In this document: positions 1 through 5,030 of the stretch, one piece after another
How positions within the stretch are numbered: position 1 is the first letter of the stretch
Layout of the letters: the number at the start of each line of letters is the position of its first letter
Assembly (NCBI GenBank): GCA_002309155.1
Contig: DBXB01000054.1
Coordinates: 409 to 6,541, forward strand
Length of the DNA: 6,133 bases
Source: Bacteroidales bacterium UBA1223
GTDB lineage: Bacteria > Bacteroidota > Bacteroidia > Bacteroidales > P3
Reading direction: 5' to 3'
The notes under the pieces: model-generated
The model's input: the letters and a program-made list of their open reading frames with translations, nothing else
What the model was told of the DNA's origin: nothing
Database searches by the model: none
Made by a program: the position numbers and the translations under genes

Positions 1-508
1 CCCCTGCCACTATGATGGTTCGAAAATAGACAGGAAGATATGCTCTATGGGCTATCTGCTTGGCGACGAAGGGTCGGGCAACCATATCGGCAGACTGCTG
101 ACGAAGGACTTCCTCTCGGGAAAGATGGCTGACGGATGCGCCGAACTCTTCGGAGAATATTATTGCAAAGACAAGACAAAAGAGGAGTTCGTCGCCGAAC
201 TATATAAAGACGAGATGGTCAACGTGTTCTTCGGCAGTCTCACCTATTTCGCCAACCACCTCAAACAGACCAGTTATGTTCACAATCTGTTGCTCCGCTC
301 GTTCTCTGAATTTTTCGAGAACCAGGTAGCGCCTATCATGACTCCCGACCTGCCACGCACCATCTCGCTGACAGGCTCGGTGGCCTGGTTGTTCCAAGAC
401 ACTGTGTCGGAAGCCGCTGAGAAAGCGGGAATAACCGTCGAGGACATCATAAAAGACCCTATCGACGGCATGGCGGAATTCCATGGTGCAGATTCTAAAA
501 TTTCTTAA
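1..508 (+). CDS. BadF/BadG/BcrA/BcrD-type ATPase, N-acetylglucosamine kinase-like (3' part)
   Basis: This is the C-terminal 168 residues of a gene whose start lies left of the window. The frame is open from base 2, so the ATG at 47 is an internal Met and not the start. The stop is TAA at 506-508. Visible motifs are GYLLGDEGSG, 17 residues into the visible part, and LTGSVAWLFQD near the end, which resembles the second-domain glycine-rich nucleotide contact of the ASKHA (actin/Hsp70/sugar kinase) fold. The combination is typical of the BadF/BcrAD ATPase family. Bacteroidetes members of about 280 residues are usually annotated as N-acetylglucosamine kinase-like, so a bit over half the protein is present. 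It would be a cytoplasmic ATP-dependent sugar kinase, but the substrate cannot be read from this fragment. There is no signal peptide or membrane segment in the visible part. No clear terminator follows; the downstream gap holds a TCTAGA array instead. Confidence 0.75.
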   Translation, partial: PCHYDGSKIDRKICSMGYLLGDEGSGNHIGRLLTKDFLSGKMADGCAELFGEYYCKDKTKEEFVAELYKDEMVNVFFGSLTYFANHLKQTSYVHNLLLRSFSEFFENQVAPIMTPDLPRTISLTGSVAWLFQDTVSEAAEKAGITVEDIIKDPIDGMAEFHGADSKIS

Positions 509-554
509 TTTTTCATCAACTAATACTACACCGCAGGCAACGCCGTTAGTGACA

Positions 555-626
555 TCTAGATAATCTAGAAACTCTAGACAATCTAGACACTCTAGACACC
601 CTAGAGAATCTAGACGATCTAGAAAA
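555..626. repeat. TCTAGANNN tandem array 1 (8 units, 9-bp period)
   Basis: Eight units begin at 555, 564, 573, 582, 591, 600, 609 and 618, with no phase slip. The six-base core is TCTAGA in seven units and CCTAGA in the sixth. The three-base remainder varies: TAA, AAC, CAA, CAC, CAC, GAA, CGA, AAA. The core is its own reverse complement, so the array reads the same way on both strands. It ends 38 bases before the ATG at 665. The rest of this gap (509-554 and 627-664) is AT-rich; I see no terminator hairpin and no convincing promoter box in it. The function is unknown. Confidence 0.95.
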
Positions 627-664
627 AATTGAACAACAATAACAAACAAACATAAACGATATCA

Positions 665-1096
665 ATGGACTTAAGCAAAATTTTAGTAGTCTCCGGAAAA
701 CCGGACATTTACGAATTAATCTCACAGACAAAATCAGGAGCCATCGTTGAATCTCTCGCAGACAAGAAACGCTGCCCCGTATTCAAAACCGACAGAATCA
801 GCTCTCTTAACGAGATAAGCATATTCACTACAGAGAAAGAGAAACCTCTGGCTGAGGTGATGCAGGACATCTTCCGCAAAGAAGATGGCAAGAAACTCAC
901 TTTCGAGATCCGCAAAGCCCCCAACGCAGACCTGTTCGCCTACTTCAAAGAGGTGCTGCCCAACTACGACACAGAGCATGTACATGCCAGCGACGTGAAG
1001 AAAGTGCTGTTGTGGTACAACCTGCTGGTCGACGCAGGCAAGATAGACCTTGAGGAACCTGAGACAGAAAACAAAGAGGAAGAAAAGGCCGAATAA
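665..1096 (+). CDS. DUF5606/DUF6852-type conserved Bacteroidetes protein
   Basis: This is a 143-residue cytoplasmic protein with no signal peptide or membrane helix. Residues 1-50 (MDLSKILVVSGKPDIYELIS, then a KSGAIVESL stretch) match my memory of the DUF5606 domain, a short beta-rich module found in Bacteroidetes. Residues 55-125 look helical, with LAEVMQDIF, a Tyr-Asp turn near 101 and VKKVLLWYNLLVDAG, and fit the DUF6852 helical partner domain. The tail from about 129 is a low-complexity acidic run rich in Glu. The biochemical role of the family is unknown to me. The start at 665 is the only ATG that gives the complete conserved N-terminus. The leader is A-rich (AAACAAACATAAACGATATCA) with no clear Shine-Dalgarno, which is usual in this phylum. 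It appears to be a single-gene unit, closed by the hairpin at 1119-1155. Confidence 0.8.
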   Translation: MDLSKILVVSGKPDIYELISQTKSGAIVESLADKKRCPVFKTDRISSLNEISIFTTEKEKPLAEVMQDIFRKEDGKKLTFEIRKAPNADLFAYFKEVLPNYDTEHVHASDVKKVLLWYNLLVDAGKIDLEEPETENKEEEKAE

Positions 1097-1118
1097 CGGT
1101 CTCCCTCCGACCAATACT

Positions 1119-1163
1119 ATGCGGAACGGCGAAATAAATTTTTGCTGTTCCGCATTTGTTTAT
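1119..1163 (+). terminator. Intrinsic-type terminator after the DUF5606 gene
   Basis: A 16-bp stem pairs 1119-1134 with 1140-1155 around a 5-base loop (TAAAT). It contains two G-U wobbles (1128/1146 and 1131/1143) and no mismatch. The outer nine pairs are ATGCGGAAC with GTTCCGCAT. The T-rich run TTGTTTAT follows at once. It lies 22 bases past the stop codon at 1094-1096. The 3' arm overlaps the -33 box of the next promoter. Confidence 0.8.
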
Positions 1164-1171
1164 TATCTTTG
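1141..1171 (+). promoter_or_regulatory. Bacteroidetes-type promoter for the PNGase F-like gene
   Basis: TTTG at 1141-1144 is followed after 19 bp by TATCTTTG at 1164-1171, matching the Bacteroidetes primary sigma consensus TTTG-N19-21-TAnnTTTG. Transcription would start near 1178-1180, giving a leader of only about 15 bases before the ATG at 1194. The -33 TTTG sits inside the 3' arm of the preceding terminator stem. Confidence 0.65.
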
Positions 1172-1182
1172 TACCTCTATAT

Positions 1183-1188
1183 AAAAGG
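1183..1188 (+). promoter_or_regulatory. Weak ribosome binding site of the PNGase F-like gene
   Basis: AAAAGG lies 5 bases before the ATG at 1194. It supports that start, which also gives a complete signal peptide. The site is weak, as is normal for Bacteroidetes. Confidence 0.4.
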
Positions 1189-1193
1189 CAAAA

Positions 1194-2957
1194 ATGAGGC
1201 GCAAATCAATCATATTCAGCATTTTCTTTTTAATCTGCATCTGCTCTTCCCTACATGCTCAGCAGAAAATCGAAACATACCGATACGTTTTGCGCGACTA
1301 TGACGACGAGCAGACAGATAAAAGATACACCTACGTCTATCGCCAAAATGACAGGGCGATGGTGCGTACGCAGAGCACTGTCGAGAACCCCATACCTGGA
1401 TACTGCGACGAATACACCTTTGTCGACAACAGCATCGACAGCGTCTATTATCAATACCGTTACAAAGACAGCGTCTATTACAGCGTCTCCACTATTTTAC
1501 GCAACGACATAAAATGGGACACCCAGATTGTTGACTCCAAGACGACAAGATACATCACAAGCATAAACAGCAACCGTATAGAGCTGCTGTTCAAGAAAGA
1601 GAAGAAACAGAAATATGTCAACCCCCTGCCCTACTACGGCAAGTTCGAGGGAGTGCTTCAGGAGATGGTACGCAACGGTCTGGTGATGATAAAACTGTCG
1701 GACACGGAGATGACAACATTGGCTAGCTCCGATTTCTGGCCCGACAAGATGGGAATCCGCAAGCGCGGTCGGGAAATTAACAACATCAAACGCAACAGGA
1801 TGGTGCTGACCACCCACGTCTTCGAGAACGAACAGATATGCTGGGGCAAAGAGAAACCGACATTTAAAAAAGACGATATTCCTTTCGACACTACCCTGCA
1901 CTATGCCGGCGGAACACTGATACTGAAAAGGATAAAGCTCCCTAAACTGCCTAAGCACTACCAGACATTCGTCGAGCTGCGCCAACGCTCGAACGGCGAC
2001 GCCTACGACCGCACAGGGTCGGTATTCGTAATACCCCTTGCCGGAACCTACCATCCCAGTTTCCTTGACGGCATCATATACCACCCCGACTCGTTGCCCG
2101 TCATCACTGGCAAGGATGGACAACGCTACCAGGGTATCGTTGAAGCACCCTCTACAATGCAAAATTACAAGCGTTTTTTTAACCCTCTTTCCTCCTTCAT
2201 TCCCAGCAATTACGTCCCTCCCGTGGAACTGATGCGCTTCTTCACCCCCTTTGGCGTGGGCCACTTCAATGACCGATTGAAACTCGACGGATTGGAATGG
2301 AAGGATGAGACCTATTACAAGCAAGAGGTTACAGAACTTCAGTCACTACTGGAAGGCGAGGTGTGGATAGGATGCTTTATAGGCAACTACGATGGTGGCG
2401 GACATATCGTCAGCCTCGATATCAAGTCGTACCCCAACGACTATGAATGGACATTCAAAGAGACCGAATCATCACGTGTCGTCTCGCTTATCAACACCTG
2501 CAACGTGCTTGAGATGGCGGGACAGAATTACGGCCGCATCTTCGGCACCGACAGCATAACCGCCAGTTTCTGGGTTGAGAATGAGAATCAGAAGGTGGTG
2601 TTGCGCTATATCAGTACCGGACACGGCGGATGGGGCGGTGGTGACGAGTTCAATCCCAAAGAGAATGAACTGTTTATCGACGGAGTGAAACGCTTCAGTC
2701 ACACTCCGTGGCGCTGCGACTGCGCCCGCTACCGTGAATGGAACCCCGTGTCGGGCAACTTCTGGAACGGAATCTCGAGCAGCGACCTCAGCCGCAGCGG
2801 ATGGTGCCCCGGGACAGCCACACAACCAGTCTACTTCGAACTAACAGGTCTTTCTAAAGGCAGTCACACACTGACAATCGCCATTCCACAAGGCAAGCCG
2901 GCGGAAGGTGGCTTCAGCCACTGGAACGTCAGTGCCGCACTAATAATTGAAAATTAA
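1194..2957 (+). CDS. Secreted PNGase F-like peptide:N-glycosidase with extra N-terminal domain
   Basis: This 587-residue exported protein is predicted to hydrolyse the amide bond between Asn and the innermost GlcNAc of N-glycans. Residues 1-22 are a Sec signal peptide (RRK, hydrophobic core, SSLHA before QQ). Cys15 and Cys17 do not form a lipobox. Residues 23 to about 250 are a beta-rich, Tyr-rich extra domain, probably the N-terminal bowl-like domain of the PNGase F-II/BF0811 type; this assignment is by position only. Residues from about 255 to 415 match the first PNGase F jelly-roll: GDAYDRTGSVFV aligns with CDEWDRYANVYV, so Asp272-Arg273 correspond to PNGase F Asp60-Arg61. Residues 440-587 match the second domain: TGHGGWGGGDEF places Glu485 at the position of Glu206, and SRSGWCPGT matches DRAGWCPGM. 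No obvious counterpart of Glu118 is seen in the segment EGEVWIGCFIGNYDGGG. The gene has its own promoter. Its neighbour is an esterase lipoprotein, which suggests joint glycoprotein use in the periplasm or outside the cell. Confidence 0.88.
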   Translation: MRRKSIIFSIFFLICICSSLHAQQKIETYRYVLRDYDDEQTDKRYTYVYRQNDRAMVRTQSTVENPIPGYCDEYTFVDNSIDSVYYQYRYKDSVYYSVSTILRNDIKWDTQIVDSKTTRYITSINSNRIELLFKKEKKQKYVNPLPYYGKFEGVLQEMVRNGLVMIKLSDTEMTTLASSDFWPDKMGIRKRGREINNIKRNRMVLTTHVFENEQICWGKEKPTFKKDDIPFDTTLHYAGGTLILKRIKLPKLPKHYQTFVELRQRSNGDAYDRTGSVFVIPLAGTYHPSFLDGIIYHPDSLPVITGKDGQRYQGIVEAPSTMQNYKRFFNPLSSFIPSNYVPPVELMRFFTPFGVGHFNDRLKLDGLEWKDETYYKQEVTELQSLLEGEVWIGCFIGNYDGGGHIVSLDIKSYPNDYEWTFKETESSRVVSLINTCNVLEMAGQNYGRIFGTDSITASFWVENENQKVVLRYISTGHGGWGGGDEFNPKENELFIDGVKRFSHTPWRCDCARYREWNPVSGNFWNGISSSDLSRSGWCPGTATQPVYFELTGLSKGSHTLTIAIPQGKPAEGGFSHWNVSAALIIEN

Positions 2958-2984
2958 AGTTTAAAGGTTAGAGTTTAAAGGTTA
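2958..2984. repeat. 14-bp direct repeat (degenerate heptad tract)
   Basis: AGTTTAAAGGTTA occurs at 2958-2970 and again at 2972-2984. The 14-base offset is two heptads of the AAAGTTT/AAAGGTT kind, related to the longer AAAGTTC tract at 4854-4944. The tract starts at the stop codon of the PNGase gene (TAA at 2955-2957 belongs to the phrase ATTAAAGTTT) and runs to within a few bases of the TCTAGA array. Confidence 0.8.
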
Positions 2985-2991
2985 AAGAGTT

Positions 2992-3027
2992 TCTAGAACT
3001 TCTAGAATATCTAGAGCTTCTAGAGGA
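2992..3027. repeat. TCTAGANNN tandem array 2 (4 units, 9-bp period)
   Basis: Perfect TCTAGA cores lie at 2992, 3001, 3010 and 3019, with the triplets ACT, ATA, GCT and GGA. The array ends 13 bases before the ATG at 3041, so it sits directly against the ribosome binding region (GGAAAGG at 3025-3031). The cores are palindromic, so units can pair with each other in RNA or be bound as symmetric sites in DNA. No separate promoter consensus was found between 2958 and 3040. Confidence 0.93.
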
Positions 3028-3040
3028 AAGGTTAATAAGA

Positions 3041-4621
3041 ATGAAAAAAACTCTCTACATAATCACCATTCTCTTGCTACTGCTTGCAGGATGCAAGAAT
3101 AGAGTCACCGATACGACAGGGACCGCCAGGCGTACACCCACCGACCCTTCGGTCACTCCTGAGCTGCCTTATATACTGGAGGGCGACTATACTCCCGACA
3201 CAGGAGTGCTGTACAAAGTCATAATCGGCCGCGACACCTGCTTTGTCGTCATCGACAGCATCGACGACATCCAACTGCACGGTTATTACTACCAGCTGAC
3301 GGACAGCAGTGACTGCGTGGAGCGCAAACCGTTCACCTACGACAGACACTGGAAAGACAAACGTCGCGAGGCCAAGGTGTTCGCCTATCAAGAACCGGAA
3401 TACCACTCCGTCGCCGACTCGCTGTACAGCAAGCCGGTATTTAAGATAAGCCAGCTGCGCAACGTCGAATACGGAGAGGCTCTGGGCTACTGGGTCAGCA
3501 TGAAGAAAACCGGCAAAGAGGGTTACGGCGAGATACTCCTCGAAGGTATACCCAACAGCTTCATCAGAACCATACAGACGCTGACCATGGACATATACAG
3601 TCCTGCAAATAGCGACACAAAGAAACCTCTGGTGTTGCTGCTCCATGGCGGAGCGTTCTATATAGGCGACAAGGAAGACAGTCTCATCAGCGGTCTGTGC
3701 CGTCATTTCGCATCACTAGGCTACGTTGCCGTAAGCGCCAACTACAGGCTGGGATTCCTGCCAGCCAAGGGCGAGATCAACAGAGCCGGCTTCATGGCAG
3801 TGCAGGACGCCCATGCCGCTATGCGATTCTTGGTGGATCGAGCAGATAAATATGGCATCGACACCAACCTGCTCTTCGTAGGCGGCGCCAGTGCTGGAGG
3901 CATAACGGCACTCAACCTGGCATTCATGCGTGACCCCGACAGACCCAAACAGGCCTACTCCAACCAATGGCGCGACCTCGGCACCATAGCCAGCAGTGGC
4001 AACAGCAGTCGCGCCACATTCCATATCAAGGCGGTGGCAAATATGTGGGGCGCTGTGAACAACCTTAACATACTGAAGAACAGCCATACAGATATTGTCT
4101 CATTCCATGGCGACGCCGACCAGGTTGTTCCTTACGACAACGGTTTCCCATTCAACGACCTCAGCATCCAGGTGGGCAAACGCCTGTTCGACAGGATGTA
4201 CGGTTCTCTACCCATCGACAAAAAGGCTAAAGAGTTAGGCTACCGCAGCCTGCTGCACACCTATAACGGCGAGGGACACAGCCTGCAACGCACCTCCGAA
4301 GGTGAGTGGAACCAGAAAAACTTTATCGACATCCGCGACAAAATCACGGCATTCTTCTTGGAAGAGATAGCGGGAAAGAGACCCGTCATAGAAGAGGACC
4401 GCAACGACAGCCGCCACTTCATCATCAATGGAGCAGACCCCACCGATGTGAGATGGAAGGTTGAAGGCGGATTCATCGTCACCATAGGCAACAACGAGAT
4501 ATGGGTAGTATGGGACAACACCAAGACCTCCCATAGCCTGAAAGCATCGGGACACTACAACGGCGGAATGGGTTTCAATGCCTCATTCAAGCCCGACATC
4601 GAAACAAATACTGAGAAATGA
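3041..4621 (+). CDS. Lipoprotein alpha/beta-hydrolase (esterase-like) with C-terminal PKD/Ig-like domain
   Basis: This is a 526-residue envelope lipoprotein. The signal peptide ends in a clear lipobox, LLLAGC, with Cys18 as the lipidated residue. A linker rich in Thr and Pro follows (about 20-42). Residues 43-140 are beta-rich and I do not recognise them. Residues about 180-445 form an alpha/beta-hydrolase of the carboxylesterase/lipase type: oxyanion motif HGGAF at 202-206, nucleophile Ser284 in GASAG (282-286), probable acid Asp360 in HGDADQVVPY, and His413 in GEGHS. Residues 455-520, with WKVEGGFI and EIWVVWD, resemble a PKD-like/Ig-like beta-sandwich. The catalytic set is complete, so it should be an active ester hydrolase. 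The substrate is unknown; an acyl or acetyl ester on a glycan or glycoprotein is a guess from the adjacent PNGase gene. Its last bases overlap the next start (ATGA at 4618-4621), so the two are probably translated together. Confidence 0.85.
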   Translation: MKKTLYIITILLLLLAGCKNRVTDTTGTARRTPTDPSVTPELPYILEGDYTPDTGVLYKVIIGRDTCFVVIDSIDDIQLHGYYYQLTDSSDCVERKPFTYDRHWKDKRREAKVFAYQEPEYHSVADSLYSKPVFKISQLRNVEYGEALGYWVSMKKTGKEGYGEILLEGIPNSFIRTIQTLTMDIYSPANSDTKKPLVLLLHGGAFYIGDKEDSLISGLCRHFASLGYVAVSANYRLGFLPAKGEINRAGFMAVQDAHAAMRFLVDRADKYGIDTNLLFVGGASAGGITALNLAFMRDPDRPKQAYSNQWRDLGTIASSGNSSRATFHIKAVANMWGAVNNLNILKNSHTDIVSFHGDADQVVPYDNGFPFNDLSIQVGKRLFDRMYGSLPIDKKAKELGYRSLLHTYNGEGHSLQRTSEGEWNQKNFIDIRDKITAFFLEEIAGKRPVIEEDRNDSRHFIINGADPTDVRWKVEGGFIVTIGNNEIWVVWDNTKTSHSLKASGHYNGGMGFNASFKPDIETNTEK

Positions 4622-4854
4622 ACTTAACGATTGACAAGGAAACACTGGAGAGAAAGATTGCCGCCCTCGACCTCGCCATAGCCAATTATGAGGATCTGGA
4701 CTGCGACATGGAGAGTCCCGAGTATATAGCTCGTGGCAACGGCTTCTGCGACAGCAAATACAGCGAGACCTTCATCACCAGCCAGCTGGAAAGACTGAAA
4801 AAAGAGAAAGCCGAACTGGAAGAGATAAGGAGAGAGATGGGAGGGAAAGTTTAA
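4618..4854 (+). CDS. Small helical/coiled-coil hypothetical protein
   Basis: This is a 78-residue protein I do not recognise. The start codon overlaps the esterase stop (ATGA), a classical translational-coupling arrangement that also supports this start. There is no signal peptide, so it is probably cytoplasmic although it is coupled to an exported lipoprotein. Residues 5-25 (DKETLERKIAALDLAIANYE) and 53 to about 75 (TSQLERLKKEKAELEEIRRE) look like two charged amphipathic helices able to form an antiparallel coiled coil. Between them is an acidic/Cys-containing loop with CDMESPEY and NGFCDSKYSE. The two cysteines are 16 residues apart and do not form a CxxC site. The stop codon TAA (4852-4854) lies at the edge of the heptad repeat tract, so the last codons (AAA GTT TAA) are themselves repeat-like. 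Codon use resembles the neighbours. Confidence 0.7.
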   Translation: MNLTIDKETLERKIAALDLAIANYEDLDCDMESPEYIARGNGFCDSKYSETFITSQLERLKKEKAELEEIRREMGGKV

Positions 4855-4944
4855 AAGTTCAAAGTTCAAAGTTAAAAGTTAAAAGTTAAAAGTTCAAAGT
4901 TCAAAGTTCAAAGTTCAAAGTTCAAAGTTCAAAGTTCAAAGTTA
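4846..4944. repeat. AAAGTT(C/A) heptanucleotide tandem tract
   Basis: Thirteen heptads run without interruption from 4854 to 4944. Nine are AAAGTTC and four are AAAGTTA (at 4868, 4875, 4882 and 4938). An imperfect unit, AAAGTTT (4846-4852), precedes them, offset by one base, and carries the last sense codons and first stop base of the upstream gene. The perfect period and two-variant composition suggest growth by strand slippage. The tract leads directly into the third TCTAGA array. Confidence 0.95.
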
Positions 4945-4948
4945 TTTC

Positions 4949-5002
4949 TCTAGAAGCTCTAGAAAATCTAGAATCTCTAGGAAATCTAGGAAGTCTAGAG
5001 GA
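4949..5002. repeat. TCTAGANNN tandem array 3 (6 units, 9-bp period)
   Basis: Units begin at 4949, 4958, 4967, 4976, 4985 and 4994. Cores are TCTAGA except the fourth and fifth, which are TCTAGG. The triplets are AGC, AAA, ATC, AAA, AAG and GGA. The array ends 28 bases before the metG start. The final unit is identical to the final unit of array 2 (TCTAGAGGA). The remaining leader, 5003-5030, is A/C-rich with no strong Shine-Dalgarno and no recognised riboswitch or T-box. Confidence 0.95.
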
Positions 5003-5030
5003 ACCAAACACAAGACAAAAACACACAACT

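Noticed and set aside
47..508. A complete 153-residue gene starting at ATG 47
   Set aside because: The frame is open and in-family from base 2 (PCHYDGSKIDRKICS precedes the Met), and the ATG falls within a conserved motif region, so the gene is truncated by the window.
488..520. AT-rich hairpin AAAATT/AATTTT after the kinase gene as a terminator
   Set aside because: The six-base all-AT stem is too weak to call a terminator.
555..626. CRISPR-like array
   Set aside because: The unit is only 9 bp with a 6-bp core and 3-bp variable part. There are no 20-40 bp repeats or spacers and no cas genes.
546..731. Minus-strand open frames through array 1, encoding runs such as SRVSRVSRL or LDxLEx repeats
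   Set aside because: The 9-bp period keeps every frame open and makes tripeptide repeats automatically. There is no start context or conserved domain, and the frames overlap real + strand genes.
1194..1260. Lipoprotein signal for the PNGase-like protein, since Cys residues occur near its signal peptide
   Set aside because: The residues before Cys15 and Cys17 are Ile, not Gly/Ala/Ser, and a normal cleavage site (SLHA before QQ) follows.
1497..2324. Long minus-strand open frame of 275 codons
   Set aside because: It is entirely antisense to the PNGase F-like gene, shows no recognisable family and is explained by the codon bias of the real gene.
5003..5030. T-box or other riboswitch in the metG leader
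   Set aside because: Only 28 bases of A/C-rich sequence separate the repeats from the start, with no conserved stem or specifier features.
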